This document shows, one piece after another, positions 15,540 through 21,434 of a stretch of DNA of 23,574 nt; position 1 is the first letter of the stretch; each line of letters begins with the position of its first letter. The stretch spans positions 1-23,574 of the forward strand of contig DATBDZ010000042.1 of NCBI GenBank assembly GCA_036276235.1, written 5' to 3'. Under the pieces are notes generated by a model that saw only the letters and a list, made by a program, of their open reading frames with translations, was not told the DNA's origin and ran no database searches. The translations under genes were made by a program, and so were the position numbers. Source of the stretch: JANWHF01 sp036276235 (lineage in GTDB: Bacteria; Planctomycetota; Phycisphaerae; Tepidisphaerales; Tepidisphaeraceae).

Positions 15540-15614
15540 AATTAAAGGTGACGCGAACCTTTATATAAAGGTTCGCGTCACCTTTAATTGGTTTCGTCAC
15601 CTTTAATTGGTTTG
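15540..15614. repeat. Perfect 50-bp palindrome with an adjoining direct repeat
   Basis: Positions 15540-15564 and 15565-15589 are exact reverse complements: AATTAAAGGTGACGCGAACC leads to a centre of TTTATATAAA and back. Directly beyond it, CGTCACCTTTAATTGGTTT occurs twice (15576-15594 and 15595-15613). The block begins 13 bp after the stop of the PcfJ-domain gene (minus strand), so it could form its mRNA 3' end, but it lacks a T-run. Confidence 0.95.
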
Positions 15615-15626
15615 GGGTTGTTTGCT

Positions 15627-16934
15627 CTAGTAGCCGCCGATCGTCAGACCGGCTGCTGTTGCCCAATTGCGCATGTAGCGTTCGTCGAGCGGCTGGGGCG
15701 GTGCGTTGCAGCGGCCGCGCGCCTGCCGGATGCGCTTCGAGCGCACATCCACTTCGATCGTCAATCTTCGCTCCGATCCCGCGCCACGATCGAGCTTTAG
15801 CGAGAAAATCGCTGCCGCGCCGCGGGCGCAGGTGCGCGCGTAGCTGGCAACGCAGTGACGCATGGCCTGGCCTTCGTGCTGCAACTCGGCTGAGGTAAGG
15901 ATCTCGTCGATGCGGACGATCGTCTGCGAGCCTTCGGTGCCTTCGATCCGCTCGTATCCGGGAACGCCGCACGGCGGCCAGATCAGCGCGTGTTTGAACG
16001 TCGCGCGGTTGAGTTCCCCGTGCCAGCGCTCGACTTGGCGCAGGATGCTATCGACGCTCCGCCCCTTCATGGTGAGGTTCGGCTGCGGGATATCACCGCC
16101 GCACGCGACGCCGTTCACGATGCGCTGCGGCTCGCCGACGAATCGCTGATGGTGGATCCAATCCACGATCGGCCCGATCTGATGTGGGTCCAGCATCGGG
16201 TTTGCAACGAAAAACTGAATGGCGCTCACCCAGAACGGCTCGTCCGCCTGCGCGTCGCTCAGCAACGTGGCGATGATTGCGCGGCCCTGACGCTCGCTGC
16301 CGCCGAGGGCGCGCACCTGCCCCCAGCGCAGTGCTGGCAGGATTGAAACATCATCCGGCGCCAAAAGCGCATGGTGCGCCATCATCTTCGTCAGTGGAAA
16401 TGGCAGGCCCGGCGCCGTGCGCAGATTGCCGCCGGCACCGATATGGATGAACCATTCGCGGTGCGCGTCGGTGGATTGCTCACTCCAGGCGCTGTCGAAG
16501 AATTTGGGCACCGGCCATCGCGCCAGCAGGAAGCGCGCGAGCTCGCCGAACTGTCGGCCCGCATTGTATGAATGAGCGGAGAATCCGGCCGGCGTGCGGA
16601 GCCATCGCGATGAGAATCGCGCCAGCCGCGCCATCGCGCCGATGTGCTTGCGCTCGTGCAGCAACGATGCGCGCTGCTCCTCCATCGCAAGGAGAAGCAG
16701 TTTAAACGCGTCGCGATCCTGTGCGCTGAGCGTCTGCGCGCATTCGCCGATCCACTGGGCCAGCCGCGTTTTCTTTTGCTTGTTGGGGCTGTGAAAGCCC
16801 AGCTCGATCTGCCGCACGATCGAGCCGGAACCCTCGTGCGAATCGCGCAGCACCTTTTCCGCCTGCAAACGCTTCAGCAGCGCCAGCCGACGAGCTTCCA
16901 GACCTGGGTTGTTATAGATTCGATTGAGATTCAT
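15627..16934 (-). CDS. PcfJ-domain protein
   Basis: A 435-residue protein with a PcfJ-like domain at about residues 325-430: EILTSAELQHEGQAMRHCVASY, then ARTCARGAAAIFSLKL, then RRLTIEVDVRSKRIRQARGRCN and the closing WATAAGL. The RHCVASY and QARGRCN motifs are characteristic. The domain is named for a protein of the pCF10 conjugative plasmid, and its biochemical role is unknown. The N-terminal 300 residues are helical and Arg/Trp-rich, without a recognised domain. The gene lies between a 50-bp palindrome at its 3' end and a large inverted repeat touching its start codon, which suggests a mobile cassette. Only a weak GGAA precedes the ATG, and it falls inside the inverted repeat's stem. Confidence 0.85.
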   Translation of the reverse strand: MNLNRIYNNPGLEARRLALLKRLQAEKVLRDSHEGSGSIVRQIELGFHSPNKQKKTRLAQWIGECAQTLSAQDRDAFKLLLLAMEEQRASLLHERKHIGAMARLARFSSRWLRTPAGFSAHSYNAGRQFGELARFLLARWPVPKFFDSAWSEQSTDAHREWFIHIGAGGNLRTAPGLPFPLTKMMAHHALLAPDDVSILPALRWGQVRALGGSERQGRAIIATLLSDAQADEPFWVSAIQFFVANPMLDPHQIGPIVDWIHHQRFVGEPQRIVNGVACGGDIPQPNLTMKGRSVDSILRQVERWHGELNRATFKHALIWPPCGVPGYERIEGTEGSQTIVRIDEILTSAELQHEGQAMRHCVASYARTCARGAAAIFSLKLDRGAGSERRLTIEVDVRSKRIRQARGRCNAPPQPLDERYMRNWATAAGLTIGGY

Positions 16935-16936
16935 GA

Positions 16937-17034
16937 GTCAGTTCCACAAAAGGCAAGCTCCCGAAGCGCCGCGTAGGCGCAGCGATAGCGGCCCGGCCGA
17001 AGGCGGGTCGCGACGGAGATTGCCTGGAACTGAC
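16937..17034 (-). repeat. Large inverted repeat in the PcfJ gene leader
   Basis: GTCAGTTCC (16937-16945) pairs with GGAACTGAC (17026-17034), AGGCAA (16951-16956) with TTGCCT (17020-17025), and CTCC (16959-16962) with GGAG (17015-17018). The only asymmetry is a 5-nt bulge and a 2-nt/1-nt internal mismatch. The loop holds smaller GC-rich hairpins (about 16966-16980 and 16991-17007). The stem ends 2 nt before the PcfJ ATG. It may be a palindromic mobile element or a leader that masks the ribosome site. Confidence 0.7.
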
Positions 17035-17054
17035 AAGGACCATTGGAGGCCGAG

Positions 17055-17084
17055 TATTTAAGTCATCCGACGCCGCGAAATCAA
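17055..17084 (-). promoter_or_regulatory. Possible promoter of the PcfJ-domain gene
   Basis: On the minus strand, TTGATT (17084-17079), an 18-nt spacer and TAAATA (17060-17055). Transcription would start near 17048 and run through the whole inverted repeat at 16937-17034 before the ATG. Confidence 0.4.
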
Positions 17085-17179
17085 ATCAAGAATTTCAGTC
17101 GAGCGTCTTCTTTGGAGAGTTGAGCTTGGCCGCGGGCGCCGGTGGAGCGTTCTTTTATGTCGTCCGCGCCGGTCGGCGC

Positions 17180-17208
17180 TTGTTCGTCCTATCTAGCGAT
17201 AATAGGAT
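17180..17208 (+). promoter_or_regulatory. Possible promoter of the aspartic protease gene
   Basis: TTGTTC (17180-17185), a 17-nt spacer and TAGGAT (17203-17208), followed by 7 nt and the ATG at 17216. The same -10-to-start spacing is seen at amaB and the glycosyltransferase. AGGA within the -10 could instead be a weak ribosome site. Confidence 0.4.
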
Positions 17209-17215
17209 AAATCAA

Positions 17216-17761
17216 ATGGGCCTGACGCACGTAACGACCACCGTCCGCAACCTGGCGGGGCGCGGCAAAGGATTTGTCGCCGAGTTTCTTGTCGATACGG
17301 GTGCCGTTGACTGTCTGGCTCCGGCCAAGGCCCTGCGCAAAGTTGGCATCAAGCCCGAGGGGAAAAACGTCTATGAATTGGCCGACGGCAGCCCCGTGGA
17401 GCTCGAGTACGGCTTTGCCCGTATCGCGCTGTTGGGGCAGGAAACTGTGACGCCGATCATCTTTGGCCCGGAGGGATCAGAGCCGATTCTCGGCGTGCTC
17501 GCGCTGGAGGGCCTGGGCATCTCGGTCGATCCCAAGACGCGGTCATTGAAACGGGAGCGAACAAGGTCGCTGAAGCGCGCGAAGGATAATGCGGACTTCC
17601 GGGCGATCGAAGCATCGAGGAAGCGTCAGACCCGCTCGCCGCACAATCCTTCCGACCAGGTTAAGCGTGAACTTGGGATCGTCTCAACTGCCCCAAACGC
17701 AAAGCGTGATACTCGCAAACCGGGAATCCCAGACCACTTTAGACCGAATCCGGATCAATGA
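17216..17761 (+). CDS. Retropepsin-like clan AA aspartic protease
   Basis: A 181-residue protein. Residues about 1-110 match small bacterial retropepsin-like proteins: MGLTHVTTTVRN, AEFLVDTGAVDCLAP with the catalytic Asp-Thr-Gly (Asp27), then YELADGSPVELEYGFARI and ILGVLALEGLGISVDP. Such proteins should act as homodimers, each giving one Asp; substrates are unknown. Family members usually end soon after SVDP...LKR. Here an internal duplication (TRSLKRERTRSLKRA) is followed by about 60 basic, Ser/Pro-rich residues that look like read-through of non-coding sequence. The gene ends 23 bp inside mazF on the other strand. The start at 17216 is chosen over 17120 because the family begins with MGLTHV and a -10 box is placed for it. 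Confidence 0.82.
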   Translation: MGLTHVTTTVRNLAGRGKGFVAEFLVDTGAVDCLAPAKALRKVGIKPEGKNVYELADGSPVELEYGFARIALLGQETVTPIIFGPEGSEPILGVLALEGLGISVDPKTRSLKRERTRSLKRAKDNADFRAIEASRKRQTRSPHNPSDQVKRELGIVSTAPNAKRDTRKPGIPDHFRPNPDQ

Positions 17762-18119
17762 ACGCGCGTACCCGTTCCATTACATCGATCAGGAAATCAT
17801 CATCGTCGAGTCTGGCGACGAAAGTTACACCGCGGTCGCGGTAGTCGAGGGATTTGACCTGGTGGGGATAGAGCCACCCGTCTTGCTGCAGGCCCAAGAC
17901 CGGCGGCAGCTTGAGCATGAGCTGCTGCCCTGCAAGCCTTTGCTCCGCGTGGAACTTGCTCGTGCCTGGAATGACGATCGCAAACCCGGTGGCCTTGGAA
18001 AATCGAGCGGTGCTGATCACCAGAGCAAAATGAGGGCCGGTCAGCTCATGACCGGCGGAGGGGGAAAGGTTGAGATGAATTACATCGCCCCGTCCAGGGT
18101 GATAGGTTTGCTTGCTCAA
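17739..18119 (-). CDS. mazF: MazF/PemK-type toxin (mRNA interferase)
   Basis: A 126-residue MazF/PemK-family protein, expected to cut mRNA at short sequences. YHPGRGDVIHLNLSPSAGHE is the N-terminal strand pair with the usual RGD-like turn, HFALVISTARFSKATGFAIVIPGTSK is the core, and LYPHQVKSLDYRDRGVTFVARL matches the Q-V-K/R-S-x-D stretch near the C-terminus. The start is TTG at 18119, overlapping the TGA of the antitoxin gene (TTGA) and preceded by AAGGA 6 nt upstream, so translation is coupled to the antitoxin. The last codons overlap the convergent protease gene by 23 bp. Confidence 0.9.
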   Translation of the reverse strand: MSKQTYHPGRGDVIHLNLSPSAGHELTGPHFALVISTARFSKATGFAIVIPGTSKFHAEQRLAGQQLMLKLPPVLGLQQDGWLYPHQVKSLDYRDRGVTFVARLDDDDFLIDVMERVRAFIDPDSV

Positions 18120-18376
18120 ATGAGTTCCTTGCCACGGCGGTTTGGAACCAGATCAGGTCCGCAGAGGGCCGGCGTGACGCCCTTGAGCAGTTCCTGTTCA
18201 GTCCATTTTCGCCGCGCCTTCGCCCGGCGGACGGTGATGGTGTCCCCTTTTACCTGAATCCGGACAGACTGGCCCTCTTTGAGTTTCAGATGATCGACGC
18301 CTTCCTGAGGGATGCGCAACCCCAGGCTGTTTCCCCAGCGAGCGACTTTGCTGATTTTCTCGATGATTCGAGCCAT
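18116..18376 (-). CDS. mazE: MazE/AbrB-type antitoxin
   Basis: An 86-residue antitoxin. KVARWGNSLGLRIPQEGVDH and KLKEGQSVRIQVKGDTITVR form the SpoVT/AbrB swapped-hairpin DNA-binding domain (residues about 8-50). The C-terminal part (KARRKWTEQELLKGVTPA and on) should be the flexible arm that blocks the MazF active site. GGAG lies 5 nt before the ATG at 18376. The reading frame stays open far upstream across the divergent hydrolase gene, but only these last 86 codons are real. MazE and the MazE-MazF complex normally repress their own promoter, and phased repeats suited to this lie just upstream. Confidence 0.92.
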   Translation of the reverse strand: MARIIEKISKVARWGNSLGLRIPQEGVDHLKLKEGQSVRIQVKGDTITVRRAKARRKWTEQELLKGVTPALCGPDLVPNRRGKELI

Positions 18377-18390
18377 AACGTCTCCAAATA

Positions 18391-18429
18391 GATATACGCA
18401 GGATATACTTACTATCGGCCAGTTGGCAA
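18391..18429 (-). promoter_or_regulatory. mazE: mazEF promoter and phased operator repeats
   Basis: On the minus strand, TTGCCA (18429-18424), a 16-nt spacer and TATATC (18407-18402). GTATATC occurs twice (18408-18402 and 18397-18391), 11 bp apart, so both copies face the same side of the helix. One covers the -10 box and the other the transcription start, as expected for autorepression. Confidence 0.6.
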
Positions 18430-18440
18430 GGGAGAAATAA

Positions 18441-18515
18441 GGCTTCAGGTTTCCGGTTTCAAGTGCTGCGACTCTATCGAATTGCGCTAAGTCGCAAAGA
18501 GACAAAGTTACAAAG
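18441..18515. repeat. Partial copies of two dispersed repeats
   Basis: GGCTTCAGGTTTCCGGTTTC (18441-18460) resembles one arm of the GGTTTC hairpin at 22585-22653. Right after it, 18477-18515 is copy B of the GCAAAG-type repeat also present at 15162-15201. Both lie between mazE and the divergent hydrolase gene. Confidence 0.6.
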
Positions 18516-18613
18516 AAAACCACTGAGCCGAGCGGCGCCTGAATTTGTTGATGGAAGCGCGTCTTCATTTCTGGCATGATTTTCCTCACAGGGCACGTCG
18601 CCCTCAAATCATT

Positions 18614-20662
18614 ATGAGCCAACCACAATTTATTCGAGTTTTTCTGCTTGTCGCGATATCGGCATCGTTTGCGTTCGCGGCCGATGCGCCTGCGCCGGCG
18701 CCTGAGATGTTGCATGATGTGGATCATCCCTGGCCGTTTGAGCCGCAATTCAAGGATCGGGGGGAGCGGGAGAAGCGGGCGGATGAGCTGCGCAAGCAGA
18801 TTTTGGTGGCGGAGGGATTGTGGCCGATGCCGGCGAAGACGCCGCTCAATGCGGTCATTCATGGGAAGATTGAGCGGGAGGGATACACGATCGAGAAGGT
18901 GTATTTCGCCAGCATGCCGGGGCATTATGTGAGCGGGAATCTGTATCGCCCTACCGGCAAGACCGGGAAGCTGCCGGCGGTTTTGTTTGCGCATGGGCAC
19001 TGGGATGGCGGGCGCTTCTACGAAAACTCCGATCGAGCGGCGAAGCAGGAAATCGATAGCGGCGCGGAGAAGTGGATGGAGGGGGCGAAGTATCTGTTGC
19101 AGGCGCCGTGCGCGGGGCTGGCGCGGATGGGGTGTATCGTCTTTGCGTACGATATGGTCGGCTATGCCGACAGCACGGCGATCGAACATCGCAAGGGTTT
19201 TCTCGACGCCGAGGCGGCGCTGCGGCTGCAATCGTTCATGGGCCTGCAATCCTGGAACAGCGTTCGAGCGCTCGATTTTGTGTGCGATCTTCCCGATGTC
19301 GACGCGACGCGCGTTGCCATGACCGGCGCCAGCGGCGGCGGAACACAGACGATGATCCTTTGCGGCACCGATCCGCGGCCCGCCGTTTCCTTCCCGGCCG
19401 TCATGGTCGGCGAAGCGATGCAAGGCGGCTGCATTTGCGAGAACGCCTACTATCTCCGCCTGCACACCAACAATGCCGAAATTGCGTCACTCTTCGCGCC
19501 CAAGCCGTTGGGGATGACCAGCGCCAACGACTGGACGAAGGATCTGCTTACGAAGGGCTTTCCCGAGATCAAATCGGTGTACGCCTTGTATGGCGCGACT
19601 GACAACGTGATGGCGTGGTATCGGTCGTTTGGGCACAACTACAACCAGGTCAGCCGCGAGCTCATGTACAACTGGATGAACGATCATCTGCAGCTCGGGT
19701 TGGCGTCGCCGGTGCGGGAGCAGCAGTTTGTGCCGGTGGTTCCGCCGAAGGAGTTGTCAGTCTACGACGATGCGCATCCGCGGCCTGCCGATTCGCTGGG
19801 AGCCGCCGAGCTTCGCAAGAAGATGACAGACGCATCGGACGCGCAGATGGCCGAGCTGGCGAAGGATCCGGAAAAATATCGGCAGGTAGTGGAGGCGGCG
19901 CTCGATGTGATGGTGGGAAGCGCCCTGGCCGGCTCGCCGCATATTGGAGATTCCCATACGGATTTGAAAGGACAGAACGTTGAGGGAGTGATTTCGTCGA
20001 GCCCTGGCGGCGAACAAGTGCATTTCAAGATGCTCATGCCCGAGAAGTGGAACGGAACCCTGATTGTCTGGCTCGACCCACAGGGATCCGAAGTTTTGTC
20101 ACGGCCATGGTGGACGACTGTGGTGCAGGACGTGCTTCATCGCGGCGTCGCGATCATGGCACCCGATTTGACCGGGATGGAAGCCGGCAATCCTCTGGCA
20201 AAAGGCGGAAAATACGCGGGATATACGTTTGCCGGTTATTACTACGGTTACAATGCTTCGATTCTTTCTAGGCAGGTGGTTGACTCTCTGCTGGCTCCCT
20301 TTGGAACGAAACTCCTTACCGCCATGTGGTCCGCCAAGGCCGAGAAACCCATTCGTCTACTCGCGACGGGGCACACCGGCGCAGCCGCATTGCTGGCGAA
20401 TACGTCTGGCGCATTCGATCGCGCCGCGATCGACCTGGATCATTTCGACTTCGACCAAGTCACCGACCCCGCCGACCCGATGATGCTGCCGGGCGCGCTC
20501 AAGTACGGCGGCGTGAGCGCCTTCGCCACGCTCTGCAAAGCCAAGACGGCGATCTGGAATCCGCCGGCGAAGTTTAAGCTGGCTGTTCCGACGCCGACGG
20601 TTTCGGTTCAGCAGGGAGATGCGAAGGTTGAGAAGATGATCGACTGGCTGCTGGAGCCGTGA
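18614..20662 (+). CDS. Secreted two-domain alpha/beta hydrolase (acetyl-xylan-esterase-like)
   Basis: A 682-residue exported hydrolase. MSQPQFIRVFLLVAISASFAFAADAP is a clear signal peptide with cleavage likely after AFA. The first catalytic domain (about 100-360) has LPAVLFAHGHWDGG for the oxyanion region, the nucleophile in GASGGG (Ser240), and a possible acid/His near GATDNV and SFGHNYN. It resembles the esterase/acetyl-xylan-esterase-like hydrolases common in planctomycetes; the substrate is unknown. The C-terminal half looks like a second, decayed hydrolase domain: WNGTLIVWLDPQGSE, GVAIMAPDLTG, and GHTGAA where GxSxG is expected, with Thr replacing Ser. The start at ATG 18614 is set by the signal peptide; no strong ribosome site is seen. 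A 15-bp direct repeat at about 20655-20685 spans its stop codon. Confidence 0.87.
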   Translation: MSQPQFIRVFLLVAISASFAFAADAPAPAPEMLHDVDHPWPFEPQFKDRGEREKRADELRKQILVAEGLWPMPAKTPLNAVIHGKIEREGYTIEKVYFASMPGHYVSGNLYRPTGKTGKLPAVLFAHGHWDGGRFYENSDRAAKQEIDSGAEKWMEGAKYLLQAPCAGLARMGCIVFAYDMVGYADSTAIEHRKGFLDAEAALRLQSFMGLQSWNSVRALDFVCDLPDVDATRVAMTGASGGGTQTMILCGTDPRPAVSFPAVMVGEAMQGGCICENAYYLRLHTNNAEIASLFAPKPLGMTSANDWTKDLLTKGFPEIKSVYALYGATDNVMAWYRSFGHNYNQVSRELMYNWMNDHLQLGLASPVREQQFVPVVPPKELSVYDDAHPRPADSLGAAELRKKMTDASDAQMAELAKDPEKYRQVVEAALDVMVGSALAGSPHIGDSHTDLKGQNVEGVISSSPGGEQVHFKMLMPEKWNGTLIVWLDPQGSEVLSRPWWTTVVQDVLHRGVAIMAPDLTGMEAGNPLAKGGKYAGYTFAGYYYGYNASILSRQVVDSLLAPFGTKLLTAMWSAKAEKPIRLLATGHTGAAALLANTSGAFDRAAIDLDHFDFDQVTDPADPMMLPGALKYGGVSAFATLCKAKTAIWNPPAKFKLAVPTPTVSVQQGDAKVEKMIDWLLEP

Positions 20663-20679
20663 TTAGATGGAGCCGTGAA

Positions 20680-21273
20680 TCAGGCGGCGGAGATGAGCTT
20701 GGCGCGGCGGATCAGCGCGACGACCGTCGCCACCAGGTTTTCGGCGCTGAAGGGTTTGGTGACGATCATCTGCAGATTGGCCGGCGTGGATGCGACGCGG
20801 CGATGGCCGGTGATGATGATCACCGGGATGTGAGCGGTCTGGCGATCGCTCGCCAGATGCTCGCAGACCTGCGAGCCCTGCAGACCGGGCAGTTGCTCGT
20901 CGAGCAACACAATCGCCGGATGCATCAGCATCGCCGTCTCCAGCGCGGCGTGGCCGTTGGTGGCGAGGAGCGGCTTGAATCCTGCCGCGCTGAAGCGAGC
21001 GCTCAGCATCTCGAGAATCGCGGCGTCATCGTCGGCGATAAGAATGCAAGCGCCGTCGACGGCCTGCTCCGGAGTGCGTGATACTTGCGGCGAGGAGTCT
21101 TGTCCCCTCCTCCGGTACTCCGGGGGAGGGTTAGGGTGGGGGCCGTTCGCACAAGAGCGCGCCGTCTCGACACAACCCCCACCCCAGCCCTCCCCCGGAG
21201 TACCGAGGGAGGGAGAAATTGAGTCGCCTGAAGTGTTACGCGCGCCTTGTCCATTTTCGGGCGACTGGTTCAT
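20680..21273 (-). CDS. Single-domain response regulator with a repeat-encoded N-terminal extension
   Basis: A 197-residue protein with one CheY-like receiver domain at residues 75-197 and no output domain. The acidic pocket is ADDD (80-83), the phosphoacceptor is Asp125 in IVLLDEQLPG, the switch Thr is in IIITGH (155) and the conserved Lys is in TKPF (173), so phosphorylation should work. Residues about 15-68 (SISPSLGTPGEGWGGG to PHPNPPPEYRRRGQDSS) are translated palindromic repeat and are absent from normal receivers. The start at 21273 is fixed by AGGGAG 7 nt upstream, and the promoter has a perfect TTGACA, so the extension should be made. No kinase is adjacent. It is convergent with the hydrolase gene (17-bp gap). 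Confidence 0.9.
   Translation of the reverse strand: MNQSPENGQGARNTSGDSISPSLGTPGEGWGGGCVETARSCANGPHPNPPPEYRRRGQDSSPQVSRTPEQAVDGACILIADDDAAILEMLSARFSAAGFKPLLATNGHAALETAMLMHPAIVLLDEQLPGLQGSQVCEHLASDRQTAHIPVIIITGHRRVASTPANLQMIVTKPFSAENLVATVVALIRRAKLISAA
21088..21214. repeat. Palindromic repeat inside the response-regulator gene
   Basis: Inverted arms at about 21104-21143 and 21174-21214 match over about 40 bp with only a few mismatches (core CCCTCCCCCGGAGTACCG). The 5' lead CGGCGAGGAGTCTTGTC (21088-21104) is shared with the half copy at 13471. The same core is found in prpD at 4746-4847. Minus-strand translation gives SPSLGTPGEGWGGG and PHPNPPPEYRRRG from the two arms. Confidence 0.9.
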
Positions 21274-21306
21274 TGCAGCACTCCCTATTTCGTGCAAACT
21301 CTACTT

Positions 21307-21339
21307 CGGCAATGCATTGCCGCTTCTTAATGTTGTCAA
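21307..21339 (-). promoter_or_regulatory. Promoter with a palindromic operator for the response regulator
   Basis: Minus strand: TTGACA (21339-21334), a 17-nt spacer and TGCATT (21316-21311). The -10 box lies inside a perfect 16-bp palindrome, CGGCAATGCATTGCCG (21307-21322), a good candidate for a repressor or activator site. The predicted leader is about 30 nt. Confidence 0.6.
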
Positions 21340-21367
21340 GTTATCTTGCCGGCGAGGGACTTTGTGA

Positions 21368-21396
21368 TTGAGCGGAAGGCGGACGTTGGCTATCTT
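21368..21396 (+). promoter_or_regulatory. Promoter of the PKD-like secreted protein
   Basis: TTGAGC (21368-21373), a 17-nt spacer and TATCTT (21391-21396), giving a predicted start near 21403. GGAGGA at 21421-21426 then precedes the ATG at 21435 by 8 nt. Confidence 0.5.
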
Positions 21397-21434
21397 GCTT
21401 CGGATTCGCTGCATCGCCTTGGAGGATCAATACC

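Noticed and set aside
15391..15972. Minus-strand ORF spanning the palindrome and the PcfJ 3' end
   Set aside because: It overlaps the PcfJ domain in another frame, has no ribosome site, and its open stretch over the palindrome is accounted for by the repeat.
18560..18610. Sigma-54 promoter (TGGC...) before the hydrolase gene
   Set aside because: TGGCATGATTTTCC lacks the GC at the required -12 distance.
18377..19465. Long minus-strand ORF upstream of and in frame with mazE (449 codons in all)
   Set aside because: It is antisense to the secreted hydrolase, is Arg/His-rich without family resemblance, and only the last 86 codons (mazE) have a ribosome site and a recognisable domain.
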